64,000 nucleotides of DNA from NCBI GenBank assembly GCA_023213395.1, contig CM041465.1, forward strand, positions 130,703,741-130,767,740, in the 5' to 3' direction. Positions 24,521 to 35,244 of the stretch are shown piece after piece. Position numbers and translations under genes: made by a program. The notes below the pieces were generated by a model that worked only from the letters and a program-made list of their open reading frames with translations, was not told the DNA's origin and made no database searches. Within the stretch, counting starts at the first letter, position 1. Every line of letters begins with the position of its first letter. This DNA is from Cycas panzhihuaensis (taxonomy: Eukaryota > Cycadophyta).

Positions 24521-25251
24521 TTCTCGTTCCTTCTTAGGTTCCTCCGGAACCCGCGTTCCGTGTGCTCTTGGGAACCTTTGTCCTCTATTTGGGCATCCCC
24601 AACTAGGATGACGTTGTGAGTATCGTCCTCCTTCTCACACTGTTGTTTCCTTTGCATATTCCGCTATGCTCCCAGTGGACGTGTATGTCACTCTATTTCT
24701 AACCTCACACCTCTCGATCACCTCATACGGTGGATGTGTGTGCTCCTGTTAGACATATGGCCATACACGGAAGGAGACACATGCATCTACATATTTATAA
24801 AGTCTACATATTCAGCATATCCCGAGGCACCTCAATGCGGTAGGCGACCTCGTCCGCCTCATCCTTGACGTCACCTCCCTCTTCTTGATGATTGCCTTTG
24901 AGGCTTGCTCGCCCGTGCCCAAGTCTCTTGTTGCTGTTGGTTAGGTCACTTGCTATGTTTGCTGGATGCCCTCTTACTTCACGTTGCACCTTGGCAACGG
25001 GGGGGGCACCCCGTTTTACTGTTTATTTCAGTTTCAGGTCGATATTTGGCGACACGTGGGCAGCCCCTACGTTGTCCTCGTCTCTGTCTCGCCTGTCCAC
25101 GCATTTCGCCACGACACTTACCTACACCCTTGGGTCACGTGCTGCTCTTGATTACTTTTATATATATATATGCATGTGCTACTCATGTTTCTTGATTGTC
25201 AGCATTCACCATCACATTACGCTTCCGAGCAGTGAGGCTCTGCTAAGGCGA
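24521..25251 (+). other. 3' noncoding region before LTR2
   Basis: Matches 34,514-35,244. It contains a TA run near 25,158-25,171 about 90 bases before the LTR. The usual purine tract before the LTR is weak here (AGTGAGG near 25,231-25,237). Confidence 0.6.
24804..24989 (-). CDS. Short antisense frame in pol-LTR interval (array copy 1)
   Basis: A 61-codon minus-strand frame beginning MQREVRGHPANIASD, with a hydrophilic, Lys/Glu/Asp-rich C-terminal half. The homologous minus frame at 34,801-34,995 keeps the same start, stop and composition despite indels between the copies. Tat-lineage elements are known to carry extra antisense frames between pol and the 3' LTR in some species, which makes this worth noting. 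I recognise no domain. It may equally be a chance frame or only the end of a longer ancestral one. Confidence 0.3.
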   Translation of the reverse strand: MQREVRGHPANIASDLTNSNKRLGHGRASLKGNHQEEGGDVKDEADEVAYRIEVPRDMLNM

Positions 25252-27749
25252 TGTTTCCAGCTATTGGGAATGGACTCGAGACGATCGACACGTTTGTTCG
25301 TATATGTTCTTACTTTTCTTACTTATGTTAATTAAGGTGGTTTAGAGTAGTTTGATCGACATATACTGTCTATATGCATTTGTTTATGCCTTGATCATAA
25401 TGCATGTGCCTCACGGCACGCCTTCACTATGACGACTCACGGGGGCATTCCTCGTGAATCGACACCGTATGGCGTACAACCACTCACGATGTCTCCACGT
25501 TTCTCGGGATTATTTACGCGACTTGTTTGTTCTTGTTACAACATGCCGTTTATGTTGCAATCCTTCCTGAGTCCGGTTTAACCCTTAGTTAGGGCTCTTT
25601 GCATCGATACGGATACTTGCCCACTGGGCCTTCCCCACCGGTGATGTAATTCATGTTTAGCCACGTTCTTACCTTAAAGCTTGATTTTTCTTTCATTTTT
25701 CTCTTTTTAAATTTCGGTGGTATGATAAACTAAAGCGTACCGTGAGTTTGATGATGCCGGAATTTGCGATAAGTATTCGAAATTTAAAGAGAACCTGAAC
25801 GATTTCGCGTTTTTCATGGAGCTGGCGTGGTCCTCACGATGGGCGTGGCGCCCAATGCCCCCAGCGTTCACTTCATCGCAAAGAAGACATAAAATGATTT
25901 TTACTCATTGGGATCATTCTTGAGTTCATTTTTCTAAGTTTTCTAAAGAAAAGCTCCACAAAAGACAAGAGAAGACACGAGAAATCAAAGAGGTTCGAGC
26001 CTGACAATTGAGGAGGAAGGACAAGGCTGCCACCAGTGGATTTTGCAGGCCATTCTTGCCCATTCTACTCTCCACAACGCCATCTTCCTTCTTGCAACTA
26101 CATAAAGATTCAAGGGACTTCTTCAACCAAGAAGTTGCCCCAAAGACTTGCTTCACATCTGACTTCATAAAGGGCTTCCTCCATCTACTTTGCATTTGGG
26201 AGCACTAGCGATCGATCTTCATTAGACCTCTATTCTTTGTCCCTAGTGGTAGGAGGCATGCATGACCTCTCTACACAAGGTACCCTTAGTTTTACTTGCT
26301 TTTTGTGTTTTCTTGCATTCCTTCTTCCTTTTACTTATATTTCCTTTGCTTTTTGCTTGCAAACTCCTTGAACATACTTGCATGTCTCTTATATTCATTG
26401 TCAAGCATTCTACCCCTTCTTTCCCTTTGCTTTTACTCCTTGAATGAAAGTAGCTACCATTGGCCATAGCCCCTTAGTGCTACCTTGACCAATCCATTTT
26501 CCCGGTTTTCTCTTGGGATTTCCTCATTTTCTCCAAGTCTTCTTCCATTCTTTCCTCAGCCAGCTAGAGTAAGGGAGCATACACGAGGATTTGAGGGAGA
26601 TAGGTGGGTTTCCGTCCCCCATTGCCGTCCTTCTCCCCAAGGGTACCATCCCTTGTCCTCTTCCCCTTGCCATACACATTGGCCTAAGGAGCAGGTCGAA
26701 GGAGTTTAGGAGATTGTGTCGGGGTTTCGAGACCCTTTGGGGCGACCCGTGTCCACCTTTGTTACCACCAAGACTCCTTTCCGCCCCTTTGGAGACCTCT
26801 CGTGGGTGAGTTAACCATCCAGAGGCTATACTCGGTTCCACTGTGTGTTTGTGGCACTTGGTAGTGTAGAAGTACCTCATATGCTCTCGTTTCCGTTTTG
26901 CCACATTTTGACATATAGCTTAGTTTGATTAGCTAAGTTGATTTCAGTTTGCAGTTCATACACATACATCTCTTTGTATATTTTGTAGCCTCTCCCTCGA
27001 GAGGAAGGTACTCTTTGTGTTCTCTTGCAGGACCGCATCGGTGGAGGTAGCGTGGGCGAACCCATTCTTGGGTTAGCTCACTCATGGTACTTTCTCTCCT
27101 TTAGTTTTGCGTTTCCTTTTCGTCCTTTCATTTCATTTGATTTTGCATGCTCACGGGGAGGTAAGTGAACCCCTTATCACCGTCAATCGACATTGCATGT
27201 GTGGAGGAAAGAGGAAAGGGCCTTGCAAGGAAGGAGAATCCACACTTCAACCTCAACCGCCGGATCCAGGTATTCCTCGCGTTTCCTTTGTTTTTCCCTT
27301 TTATATCGTTCTTGCTTTTTTGTACATGCTTGATAAGTAAAAGATAAGGAAACATAAAGGAAAAAGGAAATAGTCTTTCATTTTACATTCACTTTCCTGT
27401 ACCGTTTCTTTTACTTTGCATAACATAGGGATAGAAGACCCGTTTACGTTGCATCCCCCAACCACACTTCACTTCACACCTGTTGCACGTTGATTTTGTT
27501 GCCCTCTCGTTGCCTTCTCATTACCTTGAGAAGCCGCAACGCGCGAGGTTTCCCTCTCCTTCCCGGCCATCCGAAGGGTAGGAAGGCCTCGTATTTGCAG
27601 CTACACTGGAAGCAACCAGCACCTTGCGATCCCCGAACCGCTCCGGCCGCGGATGTCTGAGGTGAGATCCTCACTGTCTAGCCCAGTCAGTGTTGTGTTT
27701 TGTACCCCTTTGCTAGACGTAGGATCACCACCCCGCGGAGAGCGTTTCA
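25252..27749 (+). repeat. Array LTR2, shared middle LTR (Tat-like)
   Basis: 2,498 bp from TGTTTCC at 25,252 to GCGTTTCA ending at 27,749. It lies between two internal regions, serving as 3' LTR of the first and 5' LTR of the second. Differences from LTR1 and LTR3 are concentrated in short GC-rich patches, while AT/pyrimidine-rich stretches are nearly identical. Confidence 0.9.
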
Positions 27750-28017
27750 AGCGACCATCTGGGAGCCAGTAAGGGAGCTAAATCCACTTCCCCTCCTTGT
27801 TGGTGTTCTTGCCTCTAGGTAGGTTCACATTCCATGTTTTCAGTTGGGCAACCCCCAACGTGTTTTACATTTCTTCCTTTCCTTTCCTTTCTGTCTCTCC
27901 TAACGACGCTCGCAAAGGCGTTGCATGCGACGTTTCTTGCATCGCTTGCGAGGCTTGCCGCCGTTGTTGGAAGACCCATCGTCTCGTTCCCCTCCGTCGT
28001 CGAACCCCGATTCGACA
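27750..28017 (+). other. Primer binding site region and leader (array copy 2)
   Basis: After LTR2 the sequence reads AGCGACCATCTGGGAGCC, the damaged counterpart of the site at 18,401. The leader of ~250 bases before the gag ATG is well conserved with 18,420-18,662. Confidence 0.55.
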
Positions 28018-29946
28018 ATGGAAGGTTACCCGTTCGATTGGGCCTACCGTCCCATGGCTTCGGGAACTCAAGAGTTCCCTTCGTCTGCTCTGGAACCCGC
28101 CCAAGAGGGCGATGATTCCATCTACTACCTGGATGACCATTTCCACCCGGATGACCTTCAGCCTTTCGCTCAAGCAGCGGAAGATTCGGACCCTCACGAG
28201 ACTCGCCACCCCTCCGATGAGCCTCACGAGGCGCCCGAAGGATCCCCTACTTTCGAAGTCCCTTCGACCTCGTATGGCTATGAGGATACCCCTCCCGCCG
28301 ACGCGGTCGAGGCGCTTAGCGAGTGCTTTCGAGCGGCTCGCCGTCAACCACATCTTAGGTGGTTTGCAGAAATGATGCGTAACATAGCATCTTCTTCGTC
28401 CATGCCTGCGTCATCTACAACGATTGACGCTCCTGCCCGTGCACACACGTCCTATGCCGTGTCTACCCCGGCTCCCAAGGCGAGTGTCGCGCCGCCTGTT
28501 TCCAGCCGTGGTCCTACTTCTTCAGGGCCCGTTCGCAGTGTGTCCTTCCTTCAACTCGGGGTTAGCATGCCATACCCTAGTCAAACGCACGCACCACCTC
28601 CGAACGTGATGCATGCGTTCCCTAGTAGGCCTCGGGGTCCTACTAGTGCCGCCACCGTTAGCCATGTAGGACCCATGCCTACATGCGTCCAAAACCAGAT
28701 TGGTAGTTCTTCTCTTTACGTGCCCCCAGGTTACACTGCTCAACCTTGGGGGTAGGGCAAGGGAAGCCATCTCCCTGTTTATGGGGTGGACCTGTTGCAC
28801 CCATATGGGGTCGCGCCACCTACGGGTGGCCCATATGTGCAAAACCCGGTCCCTCATCCTCCGTTCAAGTCGTCGGTAAGAACTCCCATTCTTTGCCATC
28901 GCAAGGGAGCATCTGCTTTTCGAGCTTTTACCCGGCCCCTTTCCAACAAGGGCCTTTTTCCCAAGGAGGGATGGGTTTACCACCCCATCCATTCCTTCTG
29001 GGTGGTCGACGTTAGCCCAAGCAAGGACACGTCCTTTCATGGACTATAGGTCGGCGCCATTGTCTATTGACGAGGACTAACTGCGCCTCACCCTCCTGAA
29101 GTTCTCAAATTCGGCGGGACTTCGTGAAGACCCAAGAGCATGTCTTGACTTCTCATGGCATGCATCGATTATTGGGCTTACGACCATATACTTATGAAGC
29201 TATTCGCGATCCTTGCGGGCGATGCCCTCAAGTGGTTTCTGACCTTCACCGCCCATTCAATCTCCACATTCCAGCAACTAGTGGAAGAGTTCGTCAACTA
29301 CTTTGACGTAGCCCGCCCATTCGAAAGCGGAATGAAGGCGCTTCTGTCGCTTAAACAAGGTCACGATGAGATGAATCGTGACTTTGTGCGACGTTTTCAC
29401 GATCTTCTTCACTCCACCAAGGCTACGTTGCCTGAGGAGTTGAAGAGGGATCTCTTGTCGATACGCCGTCCTGAAGTGCATGTGGAAGTCCTCAAGATGG
29501 GGGCGACCACGTGTGACTCTGCAATCACGAGGTGTCTAGCTTTGGAGGCCATTGAGATCCAAGCGGGACTCGAAAAACCTCCCAAGCCCTCGCAACGCCG
29601 CGAGGCGCCTCCTCCAGCGAAGGAGACCAAACCTTCACAGCCCGCTAGGTCCACCTCCCATCCGACTGAGAGGACCCTAGATCCCCTTACTTCCGTTATT
29701 CGCTCATTCGAACGCATGATGAAGGAGTTAAAACTTCAATCTCCTCCATCGCCAACCTCCCATAAACCCGTCCAGCAGACTTCTCGTGCGATGCCCCCCA
29801 AAGGGGGGAACACCCAGCCTTCTCAAGCAAGGAGGACCGATCCTCCCCTTGAGAAGAGGTGGTGCTCCATCCACGGAGAATGTTTCCATGACAATTCACA
29901 TTCTGGGGCACACGGCCCACGCGGCGTCCGCCGACTCGTCCCCTAG
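28018..29946 (+). pseudogene. Tat-like gag, best preserved copy (array copy 2)
   Basis: The N-terminal part is open from ATG 28,018 (MEGYPFDWAYRPMASG) to 28,755; an upstream ATG at 27,925 is in frame, but I prefer 28,018 because it begins the conserved segment. The part is acidic and Pro/Ser/Thr-rich, ending at a stop after QPWG. The capsid part is open over 29,155-29,946: ALKWFLTF, FQQLVEEFVNYF, EMNRDFVRRFHDLLHS, ITRCLALEAIEIQAGL, followed by a basic, proline-rich tail and a Cys/His cluster CSIHGECFHDNSH near 29,865-29,900. It would form the particle shell and bind RNA. At least one frameshift separates the halves. Confidence 0.85.
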
Positions 29947-30339
29947 GCGGACATCGAGGCTAACCCGACCAACCCATTCATAGAGACCCGTTCCCCAAGC
30001 ATGGGGAGCGGGTCGCGATATCCAAAGAAGGTAGGAATCGGGATAGGTCTCCGATCCCCGCCTTTGCGTGGTAGAGGTAAAGTGTGCGGTCGCCCCTTCG
30101 CGATCTCCTGACCGCCGCGCTCCATCAGCTTCGCGGTCCGGTAACAAAGGAAAGAAGGTGATCCAAATGCTCGAGACCACTCCTCTCTACGCGTTAACTT
30201 GGGTCTCAAGGCGCCAAGGAGGCAACCGCGCCTCGCGTCTACCTCGCAGCTTGATCCTCCTCTGGATGCTACTCCCTCGGAGATTCCGGCACTTCCCAAG
30301 GCGATTCCGTGCGCCCCGGGCGATTCGACTTTAGGAGAG

Positions 30340-30930
30340 CCCTTACCCAACCCACAGGGAGGGGTAAGCCTTTCTCCGTAGTCGAAGAGCTTCTGATGAT
30401 GGTCAGGGATGTCCATCATGGACGTCTTGAGAAGTTACCCAGAGCAACGAGCGCTCCTTCGAGAAGCTCTTGGATCGAATGACGCGTCCGTTCACGCCTT
30501 GGGTACAACCCCAAGCCGAACCCATTATCTCCTTCGATCCTGAGATCTCCCGCATCAAGTGGAAGGGAACGATGGAACTTCCTTTCACCATTACCATAGA
30601 TACCCCGGTGCCGCTACGGAGGCAGTGTCGTGGACAGCGGTTCCTCACGCCATGCCCTTGCGCGTTATGCAAGAGCTCGGCGTTTCCGCCTTGGAACCGG
30701 TTCCATGACGCTGTCAGGGTTATGACGGTGCTGAGAAGACTCCCTTAGGATCTGCCTCGATACCTCTTACCCTCGAGGACAAGTCGTTACAGGCATCGTC
30801 GTCCTCGATGTCGGCGTTGATTACAACCGCATACGGGTCGACCATGGCTTGACCAAATGGGAGTGTGTTCCACCCATTGGGGGCAACTTAAATTTTTCCA
30901 TAATGGACAAATGAAAGTTATCCTCATGAC
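30340..30930 (+). pseudogene. Tat-like aspartic protease (array copy 2)
   Basis: The catalytic Asp-Ser-Gly lies at 30,633-30,641 in VVDSGSS, followed by HAMPL, RVMQELGVSA and, after indels, a GYDGAEKTPLG-like flap segment. Later a region matching WLDQMG marks the end. It keeps the active-site triplet lost in the other two copies, but frameshifts on both sides prevent a continuous protein. It would have matured Gag-Pol. Confidence 0.7.
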
Positions 30931-31674
30931 GATCGCTCGCCAAACCGGTAGGCCTCCCGCCGGGCAAGCCATGCCCATATGAAGGAAACAAATGCCCTCC
31001 TAACCATGCCTCGACTTGCTCTATTGGAATTCACGATTCCTCCCTCTGAGAAGAAAGTCCTATGTCTTCTTCCCTAACAGCGTTTTGCTCTATTGGTGTC
31101 GGGAGTTATGGAGTACGTCGCCGTGTTTGATGATGAGCGGATCCTATAGTGAGGATGAGGATCGTCCTCACCCGATCTCGTTCCTCACTTTTGATGTGGG
31201 CGCCTTCCTAGCCCTAACCTCCCTCTTAGGGCCTCTTTTGTTGTAGTCGGGCCACTTTCACATGTCACATGACATTGCGCATGCTGATCATCATGTCCCG
31301 GACTCTTCCACCTCGTCGCCTCCCGTAGGTGACGATGTTGAGAGTTTCCCTCTTGCTTTTTACGAGGGACCTCTCCTTGACTCTCCTTTGTCATCCCCGG
31401 CGGATGGCGGGCAGTCTTCAGGCCATACCGGTCCTATCACTCTCGCGCCATCTCTCGCCTCGCCCGTTCGAAGTCAGGCCATCGATGGCGTGGACAACTT
31501 CAAGGCAGCGAGGCTTTCTTTGGAACACTTAGTAGGTTCCATCTTGAGTTTGCCTCTGGTCACCACAAGCTTGGCCACGGAGGTCTTAGCGATTGGGTCC
31601 CCATTAGCCCCCAATCCCTCTTCTGTTCCTCCCTTCCGGTTGATCTTGCCCCTCCATTTCGATGAGGGAATGCC
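30931..31674 (+). other. Protease-RT linker (array copy 2)
   Basis: Contains a 146-codon open stretch (31,262-31,702) rich in Ser, Pro and Asp, without a domain I can name. It corresponds to the linker in the other copies. Confidence 0.45.
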
Positions 31675-32640
31675 ATGTGCATGGGGGCAACCCAGGACAT
31701 AGTCCTTGCCCCAGATAGGGTCATCAAGGTAGGAGCGGAGTGCACCCCTGACGAGGTGAGGGAATACACCCTCCTGTTCCAGGAATTCTGCGACGTATTT
31801 ACGTGGGAATACTCAGACATGAAGGGCATTGACCCCTCCATCATTGTGCATAACCTTACAACCTTCCCTGATGCTCGCCCCGTGCGTTAGAAGCAGCGTC
31901 CCCTTCACCCGAAGCTCTCGGCCGCCGTTAAGATGGAAGTTGAGAAGCTCGGCAGGACTTATTTCCTCCATCGATTACGCCAAGTGGGTATCGAATATCG
32001 TTCCCGTTGCTAAAAAGAACGGGACCATTCGTATTTGTGTCGATTTTCGCGACATAAATAACGCTTGTCCTAAGGACAACTTTCTCCTTCCTTTCATTGA
32101 TCAAATAATCGATCGCACGGCTGGATTCGAAGTTATGTCCCTGATGGACGGCTTCTCCGGCTATAACCAGATCTAGATCTCTCCCGAAGACCATCATAAG
32201 ACGGCCTTCACGACGCCATGGGGTACCTTTGCCTATAAGGCGATGCCCTTTGGTCTTAAAAATGTAGGGGCTACTTATCAAAGAGCCATGCATTTCATCT
32301 TCCACGACCTCATCAACAATACGTTGGAGGTCTTCATGGACGACATGATGGGCCTCTCCCGCTCCAGAGCCCATCATCTTTCCAACTTGCGTGCCATCTT
32401 CGCAAGATGCCGCAAGTACCATGTTAGCTTAAACCCACTGAAATGCGTGTTTACCGTTACCTCGGGCAAACTCCTTGGTTTCCTTGTGTCTCAACAAGGA
32501 ATCCAAATCGATCCGGAAAAAGTCAAGGCGATCCTTGACATGCCACCGCCTAAGACCCAACGACAAATTAAGTCGTTCCTAGGCAGGCTTGGTTTCTTGA
32601 GGCGCTTTTTGGCAGATTTCGCCATAAACGCCAAGCCTCT
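31675..32640 (+). pseudogene. Tat-like reverse transcriptase, nearly open (array copy 2)
   Basis: The RT entry frame 31,675-31,890 reads CTPDEVREYTLLFQEFCDVF and WEYSDMKGIDPSIIVHN. After a frame change, one frame carries the palm from 31,829 to 32,875 with a single TAG at 32,174-32,176 (in NQI-stop-ISPEDHH, most simply a C-to-T change of a Gln codon). It shows KKNGTIRICVDFRDIN, MDGFSGYNQI, MPFGLKNVGATYQRAM, the catalytic box FMDDMMGLS at about 32,335-32,361, and LGFLVSQQGIQIDPEKVKAI. This is the best RT of the three and closest to a functional sequence. Confidence 0.9.
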
Positions 32641-33110
32641 TACGAACCTATTGAAGAAAGGAGTTCATTTTGTCTGGTCAGACAAGACCCAAAAGGCCTT
32701 CGTAGGGCTCAAGGAAGCTCTGATCAGCCCCTACCGGCGCCTCCTCGCCCGATGGGCCCTTCATCTTATACACCTCGACAGCAAGCGAATCCACAGGTGC
32801 AATGCTCGCACGGAGGACGATTCGAGGAACCGAGAGGCCATTTATTTCATTAACCACACTCGTTGCTTGAATTAAACTATCCCCCAGAAGGAATGCCTCT
32901 ACTTGGTCCATGCGACGACCAAGAAATTTGACACTACTTGCTCGGCACGACCAAGGTGATTGTTCAATCTGATCCCTTGTGTTACTTGCTTACCCGTTCG
33001 GTTGTGGTGGGGCGGGGACGTTGGGCGTCTGCTTCAAGAATTCGACTTGCAGGTCGTCAACTGGAAGTCGAAGAAGGGAATGGTAGTGGCAGAACAGTTA
33101 GCTGATGCCG
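32641..33110 (+). pseudogene. Tat-like RNase H, broken (array copy 2)
   Basis: Continues from RT in the same frame (WSDKTQKAFVGLKEAL) and then changes frame near 32,735. Later segments match AIYFIN and, after another shift, VVNWKSKKGMVVAEQLADA (33,055-33,107), the linker to integrase. It would have removed RNA from the hybrid and is inactive here. Confidence 0.65.
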
Positions 33111-34455
33111 CCATCCCCAGCGAGCGGCGTCCCTATTGGCGACTCCTTCCGGATGAATCCATCATGACCGTCGAGGATGTTCCCCTCACCCACTCATGCC
33201 GGCCGAGTGGTATGGCGACTGTCGTGCGATATTTGACTCGAAGAATATCGCCCTAAGCCAAGAATAAGGTCGGTCGGCGTGTCCGCCATCGCTAGGCAAC
33301 ACCTCCTCATGGACGGGGTGTTGTATAAGAGATCCTTCGATGGGATCACTGCTTCCTGCGTCACTCGATGAAGTGGACCAAATACTCGCGAGTGCCACCA
33401 TGGCATTTGCGGGGCCACTTTGGGGCCAATCCATGGCCCAAAGGATCCTCCGCATGGGCTATTCTTGGTTGTCCTTATTCAAGGGCATGCGCTTGCGCCC
33501 TTAGATCTTGCGGCGTTGCCAAGAGCACGCCTAACCTCTCTCACATACCTTCCCACCCACTACACCCTATCCTCTCTCCCTCCCCCTTTTCCCAATCCCC
33601 TTTACACCTCATCCCCCCTATATCACCACCATCTTCCCCACAACATAAATACATCCTAACCCCTACCCACTACTTTACTAAATGGGCGAGGTGATCCCCA
33701 TCCACTACCCTGGCAAGGCGATAGCCACCTTCGTCTACCGGCATATTATCATCATTTTGGAATTCCGGGCGTCCTAATTACGGATAATGGAACTCCCTTT
33801 TGTAATAAGGAAATGGGCAATTGTATGAGAAATTCAAAATCTCACAAGACGTCATCTCCTTATTACCCCAAATAGCAGGCGGTTGAGTCTTTCAACAAAA
33901 TGCTCATTGGCATCTTAAAAGCGAGTCGCTCGGTCTCAAAGAGGCGGCATATCCGACTCCTTAGCTCTATGGGCTTATCGCACCTCTGTCAGGACATCTC
34001 TGGAATGACCCCATTCTCGCTAGTCTACGGGATCAGGCGATACTTAGTTGGAAGTGAAGGTCCCTTCTCTCCGGGTCTCCCTTGAGGCCTCATCGATGAG
34101 GAGTCTACTCGCCCGAGCTCGTCTCCTAGACCTCGAAGCCACGGATAAGAGGCGCTAGCGGCTTATCAGCGAACCTCGCTTGAAATCCCATTGCAAAGGA
34201 CATACGATAAACACCTTCGTGCGAGTCCTTTGTGTCACGGGACCACATCCTCAAATTAGAGTATCTTTACGATCGCTTGGCCAAATTCGGGCCCAAGTGG
34301 GTAGGTCCCTTAAATGCGTTCTCGAAAGCCTCGATAGCGGTGCCTCTGAGGATCGCCACCTTAGGCGGCTTGGAGTTTGAGAAAGTGGTCAGCGGAAATT
34401 CCTCAAGAAGTTCTACGCGTGATCTCTTCACCTCGCTCCGAAACGAGCATAAACT
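33111..34455 (+). pseudogene. Tat-like integrase with G-free patch (array copy 2)
   Basis: The zinc-binding N-terminal part is broken (33,120-33,525). The core start is open in 33,368-33,694 but differs sharply from copy 1: where copy 1 has QWGLDLIEA, this copy has QSPLHLIPP, so the first catalytic Asp reads His. All these changes fall in a stretch with no G at all (33,530-33,683). The second Asp region (ITDNG) is recognisable at 33,775-33,790, and the Glu region near 33,870-33,900 is damaged. The C-terminal domain runs to about 34,455. Not functional. Confidence 0.75.
33530..33683 (+). other. 154-bp G-free patch
   Basis: No G occurs on the plus strand from 33,530 to 33,683, although both homologous stretches (about 23,545-23,695 and 5,695-5,850) contain many. 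Aligned positions show G replaced by C (for example GGGGTTTAGAC in copy 1 against CCCCTTTACAC here). A, C and T positions are mostly kept. Confidence 0.95.
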
Positions 34456-34456
34456 A

Positions 34457-34546
34457 CCATCTTAAATTGTTTCCATCCCTCCCAACCACGGTTAGGATGG
34501 CGATTTAAGATGGATTCTCGTTCCTTCTTAGGTTCCTCATGGAACC
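34457..34546 (+). repeat. Conserved double stem-loop just after pol (array copy 2)
   Basis: Outer arms CCATCTTAAAT (34,457-34,467) and ATTTAAGATGG (34,503-34,513) are perfect complements. Inner arms CCATCC (34,473-34,478) and GGATGG (34,495-34,500) also pair. A second hairpin, GGTTCC-TCAT-GGAACC, lies at 34,531-34,546. Confidence 0.75.
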
Positions 34547-35244
34547 CGCGTTCCGTGTGCTCTTGGGAACCTTTGTCCTCTATTTGGGCATCCCCAACTA
34601 GGATGACGTAGATATCGTCACTCCCTTCTTACGCATGTTGTTTCCTTTGCATATTCCGCTATGCTTCCCGTGGGCGTGTATGTCACTCTATTTCTAACCT
34701 CACACATCTCGATCACCCTCGCTACGGTGGATGTGTGTGCTCCTGTTAGACATATGGCCATACACGGAAGGAAACACATGCATCTACATATTTACAAAGT
34801 CTACATATTCAGCATATCCCGAGGCACCTCAATGCTGAGGCCGGCAGCCTCATCTGCCTCATCCTTGAGCGTCGCCTCCCTCTTCTTGATGACTGCCCCT
34901 AAGGCTTGCCTGGCCAGCCCGTGCCCAAGTCTCCGGTTGCTGTTGGTTAGGTCACTTGCTATGTTTGCTGGATGCCCTCTTACTTCACGTTGCACCTTGG
35001 CAGGGGCACCGTTTCTTGCTTATTTCGGTTCGGTCGATATTTGGCGACACGTGGGCAGCCCCTACGTTGTCCCCGTCTCTGTCTCGTCCGCAGCGTTCCA
35101 CCACGACACTTGCCTACACCCTTGGGTCACGTGCTGCTCTTGATTACTTATATATATATATATGCATGTGCTACTCATGTTTCTTGATTGTCAGCATTCG
35201 CCATCACATTACGCTTAAAGCGGTGAGGCTCTGGCGCGAAGCGA
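34547..35244 (+). other. 3' noncoding region before LTR3
   Basis: Homologous to 24,552-25,251. It has a (TA)n run at 35,148-35,162 about 80 bases before the LTR. The sequence just before LTR3 is purine-biased (GGCGCGAAGCGA) but is not a clean polypurine tract. Confidence 0.6.
34801..34995 (-). CDS. Short antisense frame in pol-LTR interval (array copy 2)
   Basis: A 64-codon minus-strand frame starting MQREVRGHPANIASD and ending EVPRDMLNM, the same start and end as the frame at 24,804-24,989. The two differ in length by three codons through in-frame indels. Composition is hydrophilic and probably helical. No domain recognised. See the finding on antisense frames. Confidence 0.3.
   Translation of the reverse strand: MQREVRGHPANIASDLTNSNRRLGHGLARQALGAVIKKREATLKDEADEAAGLSIEVPRDMLNM

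Noticed and set aside
27865-28353. 162-codon minus-strand frame opposite gag
   Set aside because: Shadow of the GC-rich gag frame at 28,018-28,755. Arg-rich composition typical of an antisense shadow.
34661-35143. 160-codon plus-strand frame in the pol-LTR interval
   Set aside because: Not kept as one frame in the other copies, and it overlaps the better conserved antisense frame. Composition looks like a chance frame.
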